A stretch of DNA of 9,599 nucleotides, taken from assembly GCA_002746275.1 (NCBI GenBank), contig NVWR01000001.1, positions 575,099 through 584,697 of the forward strand. Reading direction: 5' to 3'. This DNA comes from Rhodobiaceae bacterium (GTDB lineage Bacteria; Pseudomonadota; Alphaproteobacteria; Parvibaculales; Parvibaculaceae). The notes beneath the pieces are model-generated. The model worked only from the letters and a program-made list of their open reading frames with translations, was not told the DNA's origin and did not search any database. Below, in pieces: positions 6,358-9,599 of this stretch. Each line of letters opens with the position of its first letter. Within the stretch, counting starts at the first letter, position 1. Position numbers and translations under genes: made by a program.

Positions 6358-8037
6358 TCACTCGGCAGGCATGGCACGGTCCAAAATACTTCGGAGGGGC
6401 AAATCGGCAGGCAGTCCGCCGTAAAGAGACATCGCCTCTCCCCCAAGCCGCGTTCGACAATAGCTCTCAGCAATTGCTCCCGGTGCGCCATCAAGTAGGA
6501 CAGCCGCCGCTCCGATTTTTGCCATACTCTCGATGACCTGCCGCGCTCGAAGCTCCAGCGAACCAACGTCTGTAAATCCATCTTTCAGCTGGTCAAGCGC
6601 ACGATCATAATCGCCCTGACGTCCGCGAACCGTTTCAAACCCATTCAGAATACTCTCCAGTCCCTGCCCATCGCGACTTATGGCGCGCAGGACATCAAGA
6701 CACATGACGTTGCCTGATCCCTCCCAGATCGCATTGACCGGCGCTTCCCGGTAAAGGCGCCCGACAATGCCCTCTTCGACATATCCGTTGCCTCCTAAAC
6801 ACTCCATCGCCTCATAGGTAAAACCGGGTGCTCGCTTGCACGCCCAATATTTCGCCACCGGGTTCATGATCCGCCGGTACGCCGCTTCGTCGCTATTGCT
6901 GTCCGCATTGTCGAAAGCCCGCGCAACCCGAAAGGCAAGTGCCGTTGCGCCCTCAACCTCCAATGCAAGGTCCGCCAGAACGTTTTGCATCAGCGGTTGA
7001 TCGATAAGGTTCTTCTGAAAAACACGTCTGTGCGAACAATGGTGGAGCGCCTGAGCCAATCCCTGCCGCATCAACCCTGACGATGAAACCGAGCAATCAA
7101 TCCGCGTGTGGGTCGCCATCTCAAGGATGTTGCGAACACCTCGCCCTTCCTCGCCAATGAGCCACGCATGCGCCTGTTGAAATTCAACTTCAGAAGAGGC
7201 GTTGGATTTATTTCCAACCTTTTCTTTCAGCCGTTGAACCCGGATCGCATTCACCGTGCCGTCGGGGAGGAAACGAGGCATGAGAAAACAAGAAAGACCA
7301 CCCGGTGCCTGCGCCAGAACAAGAAACGCATCACACATCGGCGCGGAAAAAAACCACTTATGCCCCGTGACAATGTATTCCCCTCCGGGACCACCCCCAT
7401 CGACAGGATCGGCGCGCGTCATGTTCGCGCGCACATCTGTCCCACCTTGTTTTTCGGTCATTCCCATGCCCAGGGTAACGCCCAGCTTTTGGTCCGACGG
7501 TTTGAAGGAGGGATCATAAGAACGAGAAAGAATGCGCGGTATCCACTCTGCGGCAAGGTCAGGTTGAGCTTGTAACGCCGGGATCGCTGCATTGGTCATT
7601 GTAATCGGACACATATGTCCGGCTTCTGCCTGAACCATCATGTAAAGGCCTGCCAAGCGCGTCACATTACGTCCCGGCTGAGGTGCACTCTTTTCTGGCA
7701 AATGTTCCCAAGGTGACCCATGGAGGCCTTGCTCTACGGAAAGAGACATCAGGGCGTGATAGGAGGGATGAAACTCGACCTGGTCGGCACGATGCCCAAA
7801 TCGATCAAAACTCTTCAGCACCGGCAGGTAAGCATTGGCCTGTCGCCCCAGATCAACCACCTCAGCCGACCCGACCCGGGCACCAAAGCGAGAAAGCGCA
7901 CCCGTTTTGTCGCCTTCTCCTTCACGGTTAACCGCGTCTCTCAGACAGGCATCCGTTTCAAAAAGATTAATATTCTCAAACGCCGGGGGCTGATTGGTCA
8001 CCTCGTGGGTTTCAAATGAACCGCTCGGATGTACCAT
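6358..8037 (-). CDS. aidB: AidB-type acyl-CoA dehydrogenase
   Basis: A 559-residue FAD-dependent acyl-CoA dehydrogenase of the AidB group, which in E. coli is 541 residues, part of the Ada adaptive response and able to bind DNA. The order matches AidB throughout: NQPPAFENINLFETD (15-29), AGHMCPITMTNAA (139-151), GMGMTEKQGGTDVRANMTRA (190-209), GHKWFFSAPMCDAFLVLAQ (225-243), GLSCFLMPRFLPDG (247-260), KVGNKSNASSEVEF (273-286), ECLGGNGYVEE (412-422) and IWEGSGNVMCLDVLRA (437-452), with Glu439 at the catalytic-base position, then the AidB C-terminal helical extension. The physiological substrate of AidB is unsettled. The ATG at 8037 has AGGAG about 7 nt upstream. No ada, alkA or alkB is nearby, so alkylation-responsive control cannot be inferred. 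It is divergent from pyrB and convergent with the transporter, and appears monocistronic. Confidence 0.93.
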   Translation of the reverse strand: MVHPSGSFETHEVTNQPPAFENINLFETDACLRDAVNREGEGDKTGALSRFGARVGSAEVVDLGRQANAYLPVLKSFDRFGHRADQVEFHPSYHALMSLSVEQGLHGSPWEHLPEKSAPQPGRNVTRLAGLYMMVQAEAGHMCPITMTNAAIPALQAQPDLAAEWIPRILSRSYDPSFKPSDQKLGVTLGMGMTEKQGGTDVRANMTRADPVDGGGPGGEYIVTGHKWFFSAPMCDAFLVLAQAPGGLSCFLMPRFLPDGTVNAIRVQRLKEKVGNKSNASSEVEFQQAHAWLIGEEGRGVRNILEMATHTRIDCSVSSSGLMRQGLAQALHHCSHRRVFQKNLIDQPLMQNVLADLALEVEGATALAFRVARAFDNADSNSDEAAYRRIMNPVAKYWACKRAPGFTYEAMECLGGNGYVEEGIVGRLYREAPVNAIWEGSGNVMCLDVLRAISRDGQGLESILNGFETVRGRQGDYDRALDQLKDGFTDVGSLELRARQVIESMAKIGAAAVLLDGAPGAIAESYCRTRLGGEAMSLYGGLPADLPLRSILDRAMPAE

Positions 8038-8066
8038 TTCTTTCTCCTGAAGCTATCGTTACGTTC

Positions 8067-8095
8067 TTGCCAAGACCCATCGACCTCTCTATAGA
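8067..8095 (+). promoter_or_regulatory. Probable sigma70-type promoter of pyrB
   Basis: TTGCCA (8067-8072) and TATAGA (8090-8095) are 17 nt apart, the best promoter match in the window. Transcription should begin near 8101-8104, so the pyrB mRNA would have a leader of only a few nucleotides. The -10 lies in the palindrome TCTATAGA (8088-8095), so it reads as TATAGA on the other strand too, although a matching -35 for aidB is poor. Confidence 0.55.
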
Positions 8096-8106
8096 ATGCC
8101 ATCTTA

Positions 8107-9075
8107 ATGCACGAAGACAAAACCACCATTGATGTGAACTATCCCCATCGGCATTTGCTTGGGATAGAAGGCCTGACTCCACAGGAGATCAGTTCGATTT
8201 TGGATTTGGCCGACACCTACGTTGATCAAAATCGACAGATCAACAAAAAGGGTTCGGTTCTACGTGGCCGCACTCAGATCAATCTCTTTTTCGAAGCATC
8301 GACCAGAACCCTGAGCTCTTTTGAGCTGGCCGGGAAACGGCTGGGTGCAGACGTCATGAACATGTCGGTCAGTTCCTCTTCGATAAAGAAGGGTGAGACC
8401 CTCATCGATACCGCAGCCACCCTGAATGCAATGCATCCCGATCTCATTGTCGTGCGGCATGGCGACAGTGGCGCGGTCGAACTTCTTTCACAAAAAGTAA
8501 GCTGCGCTGTTTTGAATGCCGGCGATGGCAGCCACGAGCATCCAACACAGGCTTTGTTGGACGCGCTGACCATCCGCCGCCGCAAAGGTCGCCTTGAGGG
8601 CCTTACCGTTGCGATTTGTGGCGACATCCTTCACAGCCGCGTGGCGCGCTCCAATATCCTGCTTCTCAACATCATGGGCGCACGTGTCCGGGTGATTGCA
8701 CCCAAAACATTGCTCCCCATCGGCATTGACCGCATGGGCGTCGAAGTCTTCAACGACATGAACGAAGGATTGAAGGATGTCGACATCGTCATGATGCTCC
8801 GCCTTCAACTGGAACGCATGCACGGTTCTTTTGTGCCCTCAGTCAGAGAGTATTTCCGTTACTTCGGACTTGATTATGAAAAGCTCAAAGTTGCAAAACC
8901 CGATGCGCTCATCATGCACCCTGGCCCGATGAACCGGGGTGTGGAGATCGACAGCGCCGTCGCCGATGACATCAACCGGTCCGTCATCCGCGAGCAGGTG
9001 GAGATGGGCGTCGCCGTGCGCATGGCAGCCCTGGATGCCCTCTCGCGCAATTTACCAAACGAGCCACAATCATGA
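8107..9075 (+). CDS. pyrB: Aspartate carbamoyltransferase catalytic chain
   Basis: PyrB condenses carbamoyl phosphate with aspartate to N-carbamoyl-aspartate, the committed step of de novo pyrimidine synthesis. The 322-residue chain shows the carbamoyl-phosphate loop FFEASTRT (61-68), the flexible SSSSIKKGE loop (89-97, with Ser and Lys that reach the neighbouring active site), VVRHGDSG (115-122), [14 protein letters not shown] (139-152), [12 protein letters not shown] (172-183), MLRLQLER (230-237) and MHPGPMNRG (270-278), so all substrate-contacting motifs are intact. The ATG at 8107 has no Shine-Dalgarno and sits only a few nucleotides from the predicted transcription start. A three-codon frame ATG-CCA-TCT-TAA (8096-8107) ends on it as TAATG. 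No later start keeps the conserved YPHRHLLGI region. The stop overlaps the next gene in ATGA, tying it to its dihydroorotase-like partner. No pyrI-type regulatory gene is next to it. Confidence 0.97.
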   Translation: MHEDKTTIDVNYPHRHLLGIEGLTPQEISSILDLADTYVDQNRQINKKGSVLRGRTQINLFFEASTRTLSSFELAGKRLGADVMNMSVSSSSIKKGETLIDTAATLNAMHPDLIVVRHGDSGAVELLSQKVSCAVLNAGDGSHEHPTQALLDALTIRRRKGRLEGLTVAICGDILHSRVARSNILLLNIMGARVRVIAPKTLLPIGIDRMGVEVFNDMNEGLKDVDIVMMLRLQLERMHGSFVPSVREYFRYFGLDYEKLKVAKPDALIMHPGPMNRGVEIDSAVADDINRSVIREQVEMGVAVRMAALDALSRNLPNEPQS

Positions 9076-9599
9076 GCCGTACCGCCTACATCAATGCGCG
9101 GCTTTTTGATCCCGCTCGTGATTTGGATGAGACCGGCACCCTGCTCGTCGAAGACGGCAAAATCACGGACCTTGGTGCATCTGTTTCAGCAGATGGGATA
9201 GAGAGCGTCGATTGTGGTGGCCACTTGCTCACACCAGGCCTGATCGACATGCGCACTTTCACAGGCGAGCCCGGCACCGAATACCGCGAAACACTTGGGA
9301 GTGCTAGCCTCTCTGCTGCTGCCGGCGGCATCACCACCATTACCGTGATGCCCAATACAGATCCCGTCATCGACGATGTGGCCCTTGTTGATTTCATCAA
9401 ACGCCGTGCCCGCGACACCGCCATCGTCAACGTTCATCCAATGGCCGCATTGACGCGGGGCTGTGCTGGCGAGCAGATGACAGAAATTGGCCTCCTGAAA
9501 GAAGCGGGAGCCGTTGCCTTTACCGATGGCGACAGATCGCTTTCCAGCCCTCTCGTCATGCGCAGAATACTAAGCTACGCAACTTTTTTTGATGCCCTC
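9072..9599 (+). CDS. pyrC: Dihydroorotase-like PyrC homologue lacking the HxH metal motif (pseudo-dihydroorotase), 3' end cut
   Basis: The first 176 residues of a class I dihydroorotase-like amidohydrolase that runs off the right edge. The N-terminal beta-sandwich ([14 protein letters not shown], 23-36) and the entry to the barrel (TPGLIDM, 54-60) are typical. Where active enzymes read D-M-H-x-H-F-R-E-P-G, this one reads [10 protein letters not shown] (59-68), so both metal-binding histidines are replaced, by Arg61 and Phe63. The following [15 protein letters not shown] (88-102), [15 protein letters not shown] (122-136) and GAVAFTDGD (146-154) are family-like. Known HxH-less homologues (PyrC'/PyrX), for example in Pseudomonas, are catalytically inactive and needed to assemble or activate PyrB; the ATGA overlap with pyrB fits that role. 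Many alphaproteobacterial genes of this type are simply annotated dihydroorotase. A true pyrC should lie elsewhere. The C-terminal metal ligands are not visible here. Confidence 0.85.
   Translation, partial: MSRTAYINARLFDPARDLDETGTLLVEDGKITDLGASVSADGIESVDCGGHLLTPGLIDMRTFTGEPGTEYRETLGSASLSAAAGGITTITVMPNTDPVIDDVALVDFIKRRARDTAIVNVHPMAALTRGCAGEQMTEIGLLKEAGAVAFTDGDRSLSSPLVMRRILSYATFFDAL

Noticed and set aside
6351..6360. Bidirectional terminator between the transporter and aidB
   Set aside because: Only 4 bp separate the convergent stop codons, and no stem with a T-tract was seen around them.

Overview
The window looks like chromosomal DNA of an alphaproteobacterium, possibly a Hyphomicrobiales-like marine lineage. 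This is inferred from protein style, moderate-to-high GC, and the arrangement of gatCAB divergent from ruvX with pyrB followed by an inactive-type pyrC. No taxon can be fixed by eye. It is mostly core housekeeping DNA. I see no prophage, insertion sequence, CRISPR array, tRNA or rRNA.

Left part (1-1560). The left edge holds the first 34 codons of a glutathione S-transferase gene on the minus strand, starting at TTG. Upstream of it are a rho-independent terminator and a small secreted protein of unknown function (215-565, minus). A roughly 400-base stretch without a gene follows, holding several short inverted repeats. Next is a minus-strand gene for a 118-residue histone H1-like protein made almost only of Lys, Ala, Arg and Pro, built from AAPKRK repeats that become exact 48-bp DNA repeats toward its 3' end. 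A second non-coding stretch (1328-1561) holds its leader and the probable gatB terminator.

Middle (1562-6353). The gatC-gatA-gatB operon runs leftward and encodes the complete tRNA-dependent amidotransferase that makes Gln-tRNA(Gln) and/or Asn-tRNA(Asn). Divergent from it, ruvX (pre-16S rRNA nuclease / Holliday-junction resolvase family) and an AEC-family membrane transporter form a two-gene rightward unit joined by an ATGA overlap.

Right part (6354-9599). An aidB-type acyl-CoA dehydrogenase runs leftward and converges on the transporter with only 4 bp between the stop codons. Across a 69-bp divergent spacer, pyrB (aspartate transcarbamoylase) runs rightward. It overlaps, by ATGA, a pyrC-like gene cut by the window end, which has lost the HxH metal-binding motif of active dihydroorotases. 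The last two probably form the ATCase / pseudo-dihydroorotase complex of pyrimidine synthesis.

The points most worth a second look are the H1-like repeat protein with its expanding DNA repeat, the HxH-less pyrC partner, the nearly leaderless layout of pyrB, and the hairpin-rich gap at 630-960. I found no clear undescribed multi-gene system.
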